Shown here piece by piece: positions 1-11,452 of a stretch of 64,000 bases of DNA. Position 1 is the stretch's first letter. The number at the start of each line of letters is the position of its first letter. Made by a program: the position numbers and the translations under genes. The notes under the pieces were generated by a model. The model had not been told where the DNA came from. It searched no databases and saw only the letters and a program-made list of their open reading frames with translations. The stretch comes from Pseudopyrenochaeta lycopersici (taxonomy: Eukaryota > Ascomycota > Dothideomycetes > Pleosporales > Pseudopyrenochaetaceae): the NCBI GenBank assembly GCA_003313425.1, contig NHZP01000003.1, positions 248,001 to 312,000 on the forward strand. The letters run 5' to 3'.

Positions 1-1022
1 AGGTTCGGGCTGTCTGAGCGGAAGGGAGGGCCCCGGTTGAATCGATCGTTCAAGTTCGTTGCAGAGCGTACCTGGCCCAGTGGGATGGGCGGGGTCGACC
101 GACCAGTTGGTGCTCGTGCCCGTTGTATCGAGTTGAGGCGGTTCATAGCAGACGACTGTTGCTCCTGAATGTGCTGGTCGAGACCTTGGTCATAGAGTCT
201 TCGGTTTTTGGTGGTAGAGCGGTTCAGGTCTGGAGACATGGTGGGCGACGAAAGAGGAGGAAACGCAGGAGACGATGCGGTGACAGAGTTGGCGCCTTGT
301 GATGCGATTGAAGTTGCAGCAGTGGATGTGCGCGTGTTGGCAGGGCCTGAATTTGTCGACGAGGATGTCTCTCGTTTCCGGCTTAGAGCTGAGGGACTGG
401 ATGGTTCCGAGTTCTGGCCATCCTGCTCCTCGGCCTGCAGCCTGAGTTTCTCCTTCTCCTCCTGCCGTAGCTTCTGGTATGTAGACATGTTGACGTCGTC
501 GTCGTATAGCGTCCGTCCGAGTCCCTTGGTGCTGTTGTTGGAGACCATGTAGATCTTCTGTCGTCCGCCGAACAAGACATTACCCTCACCCGGCCTCGCC
601 CGAGACATCATGCTACCGGAACCATCGTCCTCTGCTCTGCTGTCGAAGGAGTTTGTCCGCTCTTTGGCGAATGGGGGCCGTATGGAACCATTAAGCGATG
701 AAACTTCGGCTATGTCAGATAGCCCACCAGGGACGAAACCAAACTCGTGGAGGCGAGACTGCCGCTTCGGTTGCAAAACGCTGTCGTCGCTTGCCTTGCC
801 CATTATCGAGCTCGGGTCGTCCTGCTCTCTTAACATGCTGAACCGAGTGGAGAGGCCCGGCATGATTAAACTCGTACGGAAGTCATCGACTTTTGGCAGC
901 ACCATGTTCAGATCAAACTCAGGCTTCGGTTCTTCCTGTCCCTTCTTGCCCTTCTTGGTCTTCTTTCCCCCATTGGCGGCATCTTCACCGCCATCCTTCT
1001 TTCTTGTCAACCAACGGTTCAT
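1..1022 (-). CDS. Conserved fungal protein of unknown function, 5' part (3' end outside window)
   Basis: The minus strand is open without a stop from the ATG at 1020-1022 to the window edge, about 340 codons, so the gene is cut by the window start. The protein opens MNRWLTRKKDGG, followed by a Lys/Gly-rich basic stretch. A block then reads like a conserved core: FDLNMVLPKVDDFRTSLIMP, then LSTRFSMLREQDDP, GKASDDSVLQPKR and SRARPGEGNVLFGGRQKIY. The rest is Ser/Thr/Arg-rich and looks disordered. No domain with a known function is visible, and no membrane segment or signal peptide is seen. I have the impression that similar proteins occur widely in Pezizomycotina, but I do not know a function. 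The plus-strand ORFs over the same bases are shadows. Confidence 0.72.
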   Translation of the reverse strand, partial: MNRWLTRKKDGGEDAANGGKKTKKGKKGQEEPKPEFDLNMVLPKVDDFRTSLIMPGLSTRFSMLREQDDPSSIMGKASDDSVLQPKRQSRLHEFGFVPGGLSDIAEVSSLNGSIRPPFAKERTNSFDSRAEDDGSGSMMSRARPGEGNVLFGGRQKIYMVSNNSTKGLGRTLYDDDVNMSTYQKLRQEEKEKLRLQAEEQDGQNSEPSSPSALSRKRETSSSTNSGPANTRTSTAATSIASQGANSVTASSPAFPPLSSPTMSPDLNRSTTKNRRLYDQGLDQHIQEQQSSAMNRLNSIQRARAPTGRSTPPIPLGQVRSATNLNDRFNRGPPFRSDSPN

Positions 1023-4000
1023 GGTGGTCTGGCCGGTGTTAGCCCGGCGGGTGTGATAATTCGCCTCAGCGTGCAGACACCTACCGACAGATGCAGTCAC
1101 TCCAAAGAATTGTATTAGAGCTAGGGACGAGCTAGCGTCTGCAACCTGGCTGGGAAGTGGCGCCTGGCGACTGGATACCGGAGGCGAGTCTCTGCGCGGG
1201 TGTGATCAGTGATGGGCTCTGCAAAGACCTCCCCGTGCCTCCACGCCGTCGCACTTGTGAGAGGGTGGCAATGCACTCGTTTCCAGAATGGCGGACGTAC
1301 ACAATGGCAGCCTCTATCCTCTGTTTTCCCCCTAGCAGAGGTGGGCGTTTCGCGATGTGGGTCGGGAGCAAGGAGCAGGCGCGAACTCCATGTAGCGGCG
1401 GGCGAACGAGGCAGGAACGACAGTATGGCGGCGTGTTTTTGTTGTTGTTGTCTCTTAGAGCACTGTTCCGGATAGGGCAGGAATGCAGTCTGAAGAAGGT
1501 ACGACGGGCAGGTGAGACGGAATTGCAAAGGGCGTCGGGCAATGGCAGGCAGGCGGAGGATTCCAGGAGCGGGGCCACGGAGTATAAACAGTAGATTATT
1601 GCAAGATAAGGAGCGTGTATAGCTTGTAACAAGAGAGTGAATGAGCGTGGGCACGCGCGCTGCGGTGTGCGGCAGTAAGGGAAAAAGAATGTGAGGTGCG
1701 GATGTCCCGACCGAAATCAAGCACAGCTGGCGATGGACGAGCACGCTGGGCCCTCTGGGGGAGTGACAAGCAGCTCCGCCAGGAACAAGGTTCATTTCCA
1801 CTACGCTCATTTCCGCACTGCATGGGCGCTTGAGACAGCCTGCAGGGCGAGCCACAACGCGCGGGCCCTGAGCCGGCGTCCCATGGCGGCCACAGGCAGG
1901 CCGCAATCGTGTGCTGCCTGTGCCCAAACCCGCGCCGTCACAGGGGATGCGGGCGAGTGAAGGAAACGCGAAGGAAAAAGAAGACGCCAAACGAGCGCTA
2001 GGCCCTCATCGTCGTCGCTCCTGCCTCGCCCGCCGCGCATTCCTTCCCGTTTGAGCCCACAACACAACAAACAACGACTCGCCTTCTGAATCACGCCCAT
2101 CGCGACTCAGAAGGCAGCATGCACGCTCTTGCAGACCCTTGGATGACGGGCAGGAAGCCACGGCAGCACCAACCGCCACTGCAACCGCTGGCTCTCAGCA
2201 GCAGCATCGCGCTCCCCAAATGCTCCCCGCCCAATCAGCGCCCTGCCCTGAACGCGTACCTTGCAGGCGTCGGGAGGGGCTGACGATCCATGCATCCTCA
2301 TGTATCAATAGATGCTTATTCTCTGTCCTGCCTCGCCACCGTCACCAGCGTCGCCTGTTGCCCCTCCGCCCGTACCAGCCCGACAATATCTCGCACTGCC
2401 CAATCGTCCGCTCTAGCATCATGGGTGCAGAGGAATGCGGGGAGCGACGCCCTCAAGTACCAAACGCCCATCGCCTACCTGAAGCCGCTAAGCCTCGGGA
2501 CCCACTGCGAACCGAACAAATCACCCGCCAAACCGCAGTCATCGCACTGGTCGCCTTTTTTCTTTCTTCTCCCCTGGCCTAACCGCCTGCTGTCTTACCT
2601 CTCCTTTCTCTGTGCCACTACGGGGCCAGAATCCATCTGCCCGAGTCCAACACGGTGACATTGCCCTCCTGATCAGATCGTGACTTGTCGAGAGAGCTGT
2701 CCATTGAATTTGTACTCTTGCGACACTCGCCGGCCAGATTCATCTCCGCAGACCTGGTCAATCCTCGTATCGTTAAAGTTTCCCGCGTGGTCTCCTCTTC
2801 TTCCGCCAGGCCGCCCCTTGCTGCAGACACATCATCCGCCCCAGCGGCCATGGCTCCCCTTCCGTTCGGAGGCAATAACACATTGATTTCCTAACGTGGG
2901 CGGCTTCGGCTCTACTATGCATCCATGCTGCAGCAAACGCAAGGAGCCGAAGAAATCTACTCTCCAACGGCTGTTATGACTGCCGTCTACCAATCACATT
3001 CTGGCGTCTAACGTCTTCGTTTCCGCATTCATTCGCTTTCGGTTCATTGTTAATAATGCTTATCACGGTAATGCGAGACCGTTGGTGAGTCCGCCCGAGA
3101 GCGCGCATTATCTACTTTCTTCGCGTCCAAGTCTTTCTCGTGACTGCACGCTATGCTTCCAGTGTCGTATTATTACCAGGAACAAGCGTTCCCCTCATCC
3201 ACCGCCGCGGTGCTGACGATGGCGATCCATCCCCAGCCCGTCCGTGAAATTACGCAGGATCTACGCTACATTGCGCTATTGCAGCCCTGTGGAATAGCAG
3301 ATTCCCATTTGTTGGTCGCATTCTCCGCACCGCACGCGACAGAGACGCGTCAAGGCTCCCGCAACGGCCTTGTCAACTATCACCACGCGTGTGGTAATGA
3401 GCTTTAGCTAGAGAGAGTCCTCTTTGGATACTCTTGCCGCATCGCGCGTTCGCCAGTCCTGACAGACTTTCACAATATGCATCTCTACCTCTGCGCAAGC
3501 GCCACAGTGCTTCTCTGCGGGCTCAAATGTTACGGCCGCAATTTCAACAGCGAGCGAACTCATCTTCTCAGGCGTCATCGCTGCAAGCTCAGTTCAACGT
3601 GCTGTTGACGGCAGATAATGCATCTAACCCTGGAGGTGCTGAGCTGACCCCCGTAAACCTTTCAATCAACGTCAAGCATGACCCCGCGCCTACTCACCTA
3701 CCTACCTACCCACCTACCTACCAGATCTGACAGTCGCATTCAGCGAGCATTAGTCTAGACGTTCTCCCTAAAAGCACATGTAAGAGGTTCATACACATCA
3801 CTTTCAAATGTCGGGCCCACCTGCCACTACTGCGGCCTGACCCACAAATAGTGAGCCGTGGAGCTTGGTTGGCGCCATTGACGTCGCCATCATTTCACAA
3901 AGCCACTCAGCCAACGGCCGCCATCCTGCCAAGCATAACCCGAAATGAAAATTAGAAATCAGACTCTCGAAATCTGTCCGGCACGATCGCATCGACCGTC

Positions 4001-4560
4001 GAGACTCACTAGTCAAGCGCTCCATATATGAGGAGAATTTCCCAGGCCCAATTTCGGCTGATGACGGACATTCAAAATTCACCTGCCGAAGCACGCCCTC
4101 GTGGTGGGCTTGCAGATCGTCCCGTATGACCCATTTCCACTCCTGCAACAAGACCATTTTCTGCGCCGGGAACGGGCTCAACATGTTTCTGGTAGCGAAG
4201 CTTACGTGCGGCCAAATTTAGCTGCCAATTTATCTCGGGTGTAATCGAAATATTTGCACACCACAATCGATAAGCGACTGCTATATCCATACCACCCTGC
4301 GTTATTACTGAGGCAAATAATCACCAACTTGGTTGTTAGGAATGCAGGGCGAGAATGCCGATCCAGATGCTGGCATCGAAGATAAGGTTGGTCGATAGCG
4401 GATACAAGGGCTACAGATTGACAGCTGCGCACCCATGCCCATGCGATTGCGCACTTTAAATCACCAAGAGTGGGTCCACCGATGACGAGGACACTATCAG
4501 GGATTAGATTTTACCTTTTGTGCGTGCGTTGAATGTGACATGTCCAATTGAATTCACTTA
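1023..4560. other. Gene-free region upstream of the first gene
   Basis: No ORF here shows convincing domains, splice structure or protein-like composition. The first kilobase or so is probably the promoter and long 5' leader of the minus-strand gene ending at 1022. It contains a minus-strand ORF of 289 codons at 1121-1990, but its protein is low-complexity Pro/Arg/Ser/Leu without recognisable motifs, so I treat it as chance. The remainder to 4560 holds only short overlapping ORFs in all frames and a small CCTA repeat. Confidence 0.5.
3689..3722. repeat. Simple sequence repeat, CCTA-type
   Basis: An imperfect tetranucleotide array of CCTA units with CTCA and CCCA variants covers about 34 bases. 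It lies in non-coding DNA with no gene nearby. It is a short microsatellite. Telomeric origin is unlikely because the fungal telomere unit is TTAGGG/CCCTAA. Confidence 0.75.
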
Positions 4561-5100
4561 AAAAACAACACCCTCCACTTTCTCGCTCTGTTGACTACAT
4601 TACTTGACTAGATGAAACGTGATCTACAAGACTTCCATGGAAAATTATCTCACACCCTACATCCCCGGATCTTTATCCATCCCCTACCCTGCTCTTTCAC
4701 ATCTAACATCCAACTTTTGCAAGCACTTTATTCCGACTTTCCAACATCCATGCCCGTGTTCCAGCCCATCTCCCAATCATCCCTCGCTGTAGAAATTTCC
4801 GCTGACCAACTGGTACCGTTTCCGTCTGAAGCAAAATACCCACACAAGCATTCCCCATCTGTGTAGGCAGGGCTGTATTGTGCGGTTCTAGGACCATTTG
4901 GGGAGATGAGTGCGTGAAGTGGGGAACGAGTATCTTTAGGTGTGGATGGCTGTTTTATCTTGTACAGTAGGGTGAGGGGAGGGATGGGGATTGTGAGCTT
5001 CGGTGTTTAAGGTTGTAGTTTCAGATGTAGGTGTGTGGGTGTGCAATGTTGTCGTTAGTGCTTAAGAATTGTGTGCGTGAGAGAGAGAAATGGAAAATTA
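4561..5100 (+). other. Strand-skewed segment: C-rich half then G-rich half
   Basis: The plus strand is strongly C-rich and G-poor from about 4561 to 4866, then changes within a few bases to strongly G/T-rich and C-poor until about 5090. An 84-codon ORF (4612-4866) fills the C-rich half and stops at the switch. Its product has no recognisable domain. In filamentous fungi, pyrimidine-rich leaders and GT-rich 3' regions are common around transcripts, so the layout resembles a small transcription unit or a gene whose body was lost. The function is unknown. Confidence 0.35.
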
Positions 5101-8100
5101 CATCACTGTTCACTTTACGAATGATACAAATGTAAGGTAAGTTGTTTATATTGGAGCAACACATTGCATCTTGATACATCTTGACAGTAGTAAAGGGAGG
5201 GAAGATGGTGCTCTGCTCTAACTCTAAACTTCAACTAAGAGCCATGTCCACTAGCCTACCATATCTTCTCGTGAACCTCTGCAGTAGACAGAGTAGATAT
5301 CTCCACCAACCTGAGGGATGGGATGACTGGACTTTGTAATATTTTACAACGTTGCTGAGACGATTTATGATGGAAGAATTGCTGGGTTGCATTCAATATC
5401 AATTTCGGAAATGCTGTGGTACCAACCAACATCGCGGATATTTGAATTCTGCATAAGGAGAAAATCAACTCATCAGCTTCTAAGTACACAGAAAGCTGAA
5501 ATAATAGCACTATGAAGATCTAAATGTATAAGAATCTAACACGCAGTCTTAATTTCTTGTTTGCAGTGTCCGCGCTGGAGTGCAACGAATAATCAGTCTC
5601 GTGCGATCCAATTCGAACAACGCGTTAGATATATCCATTATATTATTCCTTCGAAAACATCAATTTTGATGTAGCACATGCCATGCAGTTCAATATTCGC
5701 AACAGAGGCTATTTCGATAACTTCTCGTGAGCTGCGAGTGGAGAGAAATGCTGATGGTATACTACATGCGATGTTTGTTTTCTAGAAGTATATTTAATTA
5801 CGCGGCGTCTTATATCCACAGTTAGCGTCTGCTTCTACAGGCATATTGTTAGATTATCGCAGCTTTCGCAACAATTCTATCGCAAGTTCTCTGCTTCGCC
5901 AAAGGGAACTCATGGAAAGATGGCGCAAGTAGGTTTGCGAGAGCCACTAGTGAAGGTTTCCTCATCTAATCAAGCATGTAAGTTCAAATCTGGTGATTTT
6001 TCTCTTTCTATCAATGTATAGACAAATTCTAAAAAGGCCCACTGTTTCTTAAACTATGTAAGTATGGATCATATATAACTGAGATTTCATAAATATTCTA
6101 TCTCATGTATGAGTTCATGAACCACTGGGTAAGTGTAGAGGGAAGAAGTAAGCTTTCGTTTTCCCTTTTAGATAATATTCTAGTCTTTTCCCAAAAGGCC
6201 TTTTTGTTGAATCTCCTGGTGTATCTAAGAAGAGTTACGCCTCGGTCTGGGTTAAGCTCAAGAGGGCAGATTTCATCATTGGAGGGCTTGTATATGCAAC
6301 CCCAGAGAGAACAGCAATGGACGAAGAAAATACGCTGAATGGATGGCCATACCGAGAAAATTAGGGCTACCTACAAGAGGTAGTCAATTTACATATACAA
6401 AAGAGTGTGATTATACAGTTAAGGAGCTCCGCAGACTGATTGCGCACGGTACGGTATGTACTGGAAACCAACAGTGTCTACGTATCTGATAGCACAAACT
6501 TTTCATATCATCCTGTACATAACTTTTAACTGCTGAACAGTTATCCTGGAGTTCGACATTCATGTCTAAAATCTGATACAGAACTAATAGAGATAGTCAT
6601 TTTTTTTCGGCACGCACATGTGGCATTGATAGACATTAATGAACAACAGTTATTGAGAGCCCGAGAAGGGCCATCCTCAACTCCCCTGAGACAGGTACTC
6701 ATTGAACACCTCCAATAATGTCCATATGATTCCATGTGATCACGCTGTCAGATGAAGTCACTTAAAAGTCACTCTCGCTTTGGAATTCACAGACTACACA
6801 GGCCATATGAGATGTAATGACAGCGTTTCTAGCCTGCCTTGATCCAACCGACAACGTTGGAAGCGTAGAAACAATCCAGCTTTTCGGATTTCTTGAGCTG
6901 TCACTCACATAAGCGCATTATCTTAAGTTCAAGGTTGCTATAGCGTTTTTAAAGTCGCGCCTAGGGCATACTTCTTCCAGAAAGCGAACGACACAAGAAC
7001 CGCACTTCGGAACTCTCAGGTGAGGTGACCAACCCGAATACGATGAGGCTGAAAGTGTTTTAATTGGGCATAAGCGCTTGACAACGTTAACTCCATACCT
7101 GCCTGAAACTTATATTAAATGCCTACGTAAGAAGTTAGCGTGATGGAGGAGGACTTCGGAGCTATCCAAATCCGGCCACGATAGAAGTATCGAAACGGAA
7201 CGCCGAGCAAGCTTTAGACAGGACACTGTCAGCACGTAGTATTTGTCTCAGCCTTTACTATATTAAAGAAGCATGATATTGATGGGTAAGTTCGGCGAAG
7301 CGATTTAGTAAGCCAAGTTCGCTGCAGTTGGAACTTTTTGGGCATATGGGCAAATCGTGCCCGACAGAAAGCAATCCACTCAATTCAGAAGTTATCCGTA
7401 AGAAGGGCCGAAGGACTTCGTGCGTCACTATAGGCTAAATTTGTAATATAGAAATTTCCAGCCTCAAGTTGAGCTGCCTGTGAACGAAGCATCGCAGCTT
7501 TAGAGGACTGACACAAAGATGAACTATCGAAAACAATCAACCGCTCTTGTTCGACACAGGAGAAAGTGGCATTAATGTGTAGTAAATGTGTATCTGATCT
7601 CTTAGGACCGCTGGAAAGCTCTCATAGTAGCGACTGACCTTCCTATCCTGACTGTCATTCGAAATTTTTCCAAGACGGATCATGTCTGGGCATAGCATTC
7701 ACCTACGAAATGTCATGCTTTTCTGTCCGTTCCGCCAAGTAACAGTAAGCTCACATTCGCATTCTCTTGACCGGTTACCCATGAAGGTTTTTAATTATCC
7801 TGTGGTGATTTCTTGTCCGACACTTGCCTGTTGTCACTTATCCTGCTACCTTGCGGAAGGAACATCTAGTAACCTCAACAATCTCGATATCTTACACTGC
7901 CATGCCACTTTTCCTTCCTCGTTACATTTAAATAGGAAAAGAATCACAAAGAAAATACAGGAAGTTGTCCGATGGAAAGGGAAAGGCCTTCAAGACCGTG
8001 GCAAGCCCCGCTTTCGCGGAACATAACCTGCAGGTAACCGCCTGCCAGGGCGTTAACCTTGGCTTGGCTCCTCAGGATATCAGGTGTTCGCATGTAAATC

Positions 8101-10020
8101 CCTCTCGTTACGCTAAAGTCTTACGTTTCTAGCATGCAGGTGCCATGAAGCATTGCCCAAGGAAGGCCGCAACATTGCCGAACCAATCAACCCTAATTAC
8201 AATGACACGCGCTCGTACAAGGAAGAAAGAATCGGAAGGATTCTTGAAATATGCCCTCGTTGCGGGTATGCTTACAAGGTGTTCGGGACTTTCCGGTGGT
8301 TGGACCAAGTGCACGAGAAGGTTGCCTGTGCTCATTTTGAGCGCCTACTTTGTAGGACTTCCTTTAGCATCGGAAAAGGCTCGGGTATTAACAGAGTAGA
8401 GCATGTGGTGCGATAAAATGGCATGGCCTTGTGAAGGAGCTCGTATTTCTTGTAGGAATTAGTGGCATATGCACCCATGTCTAACCTCGATATCTTACGC
8501 TTCCTCGGCGTTAACCTAAACACGGACTTGTACGCGAATGGCAAATAGTTGTTCCAGAGCGCGTCCCTGCGTCTTCTCCCAGTTCTGTCACGATTTGGCT
8601 AAGCGAATATCTGCCTAGTTAGCTGTAGTCCCACTGCCTCTCCACTTGCCGCCCCCACCTCCTAATTAACCTATCATCACTGGTTCGTCAGATTTCTCTT
8701 TATAAGGTGGATCAAAAACAAGCTATTTACACTTGGCGGCAGTCAATACAAGGGAATGGCTCTGCGCAGAGCCTCTAGGATGCAATCCCGTGACCTGCTT
8801 TCGAGCGGCGGATCCATACACTCTAGCCGTCGTGCAAGCAGTGAATATTACTCAAAAGACAGAATGAAATGAAGATATTCTGTTACAAAGAAGAGCCTTC
8901 CAGGGTGCCACATTACCAAGTCTCACAGAACTTTCTTGTCCAATCGGGTTCGTGGGCCACACTGCGCTTTGATATTGTCGTCAAGGTGAAGCGAATAAGG
9001 ACCCAGTCAGCGCCCAAAGCGTCGGGTTCTTGACCGGCCTCGGCCCTGTGAATAGCAGCTTATGAAGTTACTCAGCTTTGGTTCCTGGGAATCTTCACCA
9101 ATCAAATTATGCTTCACAACTAAGCTACTGCGGTCGACAGTGGCACGCCTAAGCTTTGAGATTGAGCTTTGGTAAGGCTGCATTCTCGCATAATCGGATG
9201 TTGCCCTGACCTTGCTAGATTCCTCTCGCCCATACCAGGTACCCGTAATCTCAACCCATACTCGCCACGTTGTTGACGTTCTCTTGGGCTGAAGCTGAAG
9301 GCAGATATAGGCTTACTGTGCCACCCCACGCTACATTAACAAAGACGTTCTGGAGAAGCTCTGCCCATATGCTAGACAAGGAAAAAAGTAGTATTTTAAA
9401 ATGAATCGTAGAGTTCGCGAACCGGATGGTCCGGTCTAGAACTATTACAGAGGCGCTGGATGGCCAGCGGTTACATGAAAGCGCCACCGAAATCCTACTC
9501 TCTGTACGAGCACCAAGACTTGGGCCTTACAGGAAACAATGGATTGGTATATTGCAATGCATGCATCGGCCGGGTAGTCTCTACCCTGGAAGGCCGACCA
9601 CTGCGTGGAAACTGTAGCAGCCTAGCTCTATCAACCCCTCATGGCGAACATTTGATTCAGTAACCACTTTCTGAAAGTCGAAGATGGCAATTTCTGAAGC
9701 ATACAAGTGATCGTAAAATACAACTCCCGTGTTTCAAGACAAAGGAAGGCTTTGGAGTATTCTATCGCAGTGTGAACTTTTGCGAAGCCGACGATGAGCC
9801 GACCTCGCTTCAGCACGAACCGCTCCAACTCTGACACGAACTACTCTACAGGATGTCCAGGACGTATGATCCTTCACTCTAAGATCTCACAGGCATACTT
9901 TCAATATTGACACTCATCCTTCATGCATCTGTACTCGGGTCCATGGAAGACCTCCCGGTTTTGTGTCTGGATTCGGTCTATCGCGAGTCGAGTTGGACAA
10001 GATGAGGGTGCCGACGAACA
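5101..10020. other. Gene-poor, lower-GC region without supportable genes
   Basis: Nearly 5 kb with no ORF longer than about 115 codons in any frame, no domain that I recognise, and visibly lower GC than the flanking genes. CpA dinucleotides are still plentiful on inspection, so there is no obvious heavy RIP. I found no terminal inverted repeats, LTRs or transposase-like motifs by eye. It could be an old, eroded repeat or an extended intergenic region next to the small secreted-protein gene. Confidence 0.45.
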
Positions 10021-10027
10021 TATATAA
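10021..10027 (+). promoter_or_regulatory. TATA box of the small secreted-protein gene
   Basis: TATATAA lies 96 bases upstream of the ATG at 10123, followed by a CT-rich leader and a CAACATG start context. This is a typical arrangement for highly expressed fungal secreted-protein genes. The call rests on motif and position only. Confidence 0.6.
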
Positions 10028-10122
10028 GCCATTGTCTTCTCCGCTCAAATCTCATCCAGCACTCCAGATCCAAGCAGCTCTTTCCTCTGAAGCCTTCAAG
10101 ACTCCAAACCAACACCATCAAC

Positions 10123-10745
10123 ATGAAGTTCGCTATCGCCGCCGCCCTTTTCACCGCCGTCCTCGGCGCACCTCTCACCGACCTTGTCGAGCGTGATGTG
10201 AACGGCACTGAGACCATCACTGATGTTGGCGAGGCCTTCCCTCCTGAGCACGGCGCTCACCTCAACAAGATCTTCACCAGCGACACCCCCGCTGATGAGG
10301 CGGTTGCCAAGCGCGAGGTTGGGCTTGCTGAGCGTTCTGAGCTCTCCAAGCGCGCCATCTTGATCGATGTCTGGCTAGACACCAACCGTGGAGGTCGCCA
10401 CGAGGGCCTCTGGACTGACAGTATGCACTCTCTCGTCTCACCACCTGGATAGTGGTTTGAGTTCTACAGTGGCTAATAATGACCAGTCAACCGCTGCTAC
10501 AACCTCGGCAATGGATGGAACGATGCCATCTCTTCTCTCCAGACCCCTCCCAACTACGGCTGCTACTTCTACGAGCACGGCAACTGCCAGGGTGCTTGTG
10601 AGTCTACTCGTCTCTCCACCATGTTCTGCATGTGCTTACTCTCTATTTAGGGCTCTCTACTTCCAAGTCCGGCAGCTACATCTTCGTCAACACTCCTGAC
10701 TGGGGCTTCAACGACAGGATCTCTAGCTACCTCTGCTGGACTTAG
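10123..10745 (+). CDS. Small secreted beta/gamma-crystallin-like protein with Kex2-type propeptide
   Basis: Three exons (10123-10420, 10487-10597, 10651-10745) with introns of 66 and 53 bp and GT/AG borders give 167 residues. The protein opens with a signal peptide (MKFAIAAALFTAVLGAP). A propeptide rich in Asp/Glu follows, with a Lys-Arg at VAKRE and another at ELSKR, the latter just before the mature domain at about residue 88. The mature part (about 80 residues) has Tyr/Trp/Gly spacing of a beta/gamma-crystallin Greek-key pair and two exact copies of the calcium-binding pattern N/D-N/D-x-x-S/T-S: NDAISS and NDRISS, one per key. Four cysteines could form two disulfides. The protein is predicted to be secreted and cleaved in the Golgi. 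Its role is unknown; candidates include a cell-wall or antimicrobial protein, or an effector. Splicing is inferred from frame continuity. Confidence 0.82.
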
Positions 10746-11440
10746 TTTAATCCTTAATACAGGATCCCTTGACTAGGGACCATTTGAGAAAAAGCTCATT
10801 GCAGGTGGACCAGAAACTGGACGCGGTGGACGGTCGAGGGGACTGGGACTCGGTGAATTTTGTACAGATTTCTCTTCTTGTCTATCGCTTTCGCCATGTC
10901 ATGTGCTTTGGAGGGTTGTTGGGGAGTTACACAGTAGTCTAGTAAAAATTAAAACGTGTAACTTTCGCGAAGACGGTGCCAAGCTTGATCTCTTTATTTT
11001 CCTGCACGGGGCCACCCGCGAATCCTCACAGCTATTCCCTGTTCGGGCAGACAGCCGATGCGGCTCGAATCCTTCTCGGTGATGCTTAATCCAACCGAAG
11101 TCTTCTCGGACGCAGGGTTTGAGATCTGAATCTAATCGGTCTAGCTGCTCCCTCACCTAAAGAATTTCTTGTCGCCAATAGTAAGCCGCCTTCCTGTTTC
11201 GATCGTATAGAAGCCAATTATGGACGGAGGTCAAGCGGCTTCCACACCTTGAAACGCCAATCCAAGCTGTGTACAGACACAACCTTGCTTCTAGGCTTGA
11301 CGAAGCGCTCGAGTTGTGAACGTGGACGGCAGTATCGGTCTGGGTGCTGGCACCAACACAGTGGCACCCGTCTCCCAGGCTTCCTTGTGTTTAATATACA
11401 ACTCATCTCGCGAATCGTTGGAAATCGTCCACTTTTTTTC
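10746..11440. other. 3' flank of the secreted-protein gene, no further gene seen
   Basis: This holds the 3' untranslated region and intergenic sequence. Short ORFs on both strands lack domain signals. The GGCTCGAATCC-like string near 11060 resembles a tRNA T-arm, but there is no acceptor pairing or D-arm around it. Confidence 0.4.
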
Positions 11441-11452
11441 TATTAATAGCCT

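Noticed and set aside
208..1056. Plus-strand ORFs at 208-552 and 610-1056
   Set aside because: They are antisense to a continuous 340-codon minus-strand frame whose protein looks real. The plus translations are Ser/Phe-rich mirror products.
1121..1990. A 289-codon minus-strand ORF upstream of the first gene
   Set aside because: Its translation is rich in Arg, Pro, Ser and Leu without motifs or a conserved-looking core. Overlapping ORFs of similar quality occur in other frames, as expected of GC-rich leader DNA.
8145..8416. Short plus-strand ORFs with CPRCGYAYK
   Set aside because: One CxxC alone is weak, no other motif or exon partner was found, and minus-strand ORFs overlap the same bases.
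5101..10000. RIP-mutated transposon
   Set aside because: CpA remains common by eye, and no transposase or reverse-transcriptase motif, LTR or terminal repeat was seen. A computed RIP index would be needed to reopen this.
11055..11090. T-arm-like GGCTCGAATCC string
   Set aside because: No D-arm, anticodon arm or acceptor stem could be drawn around it.
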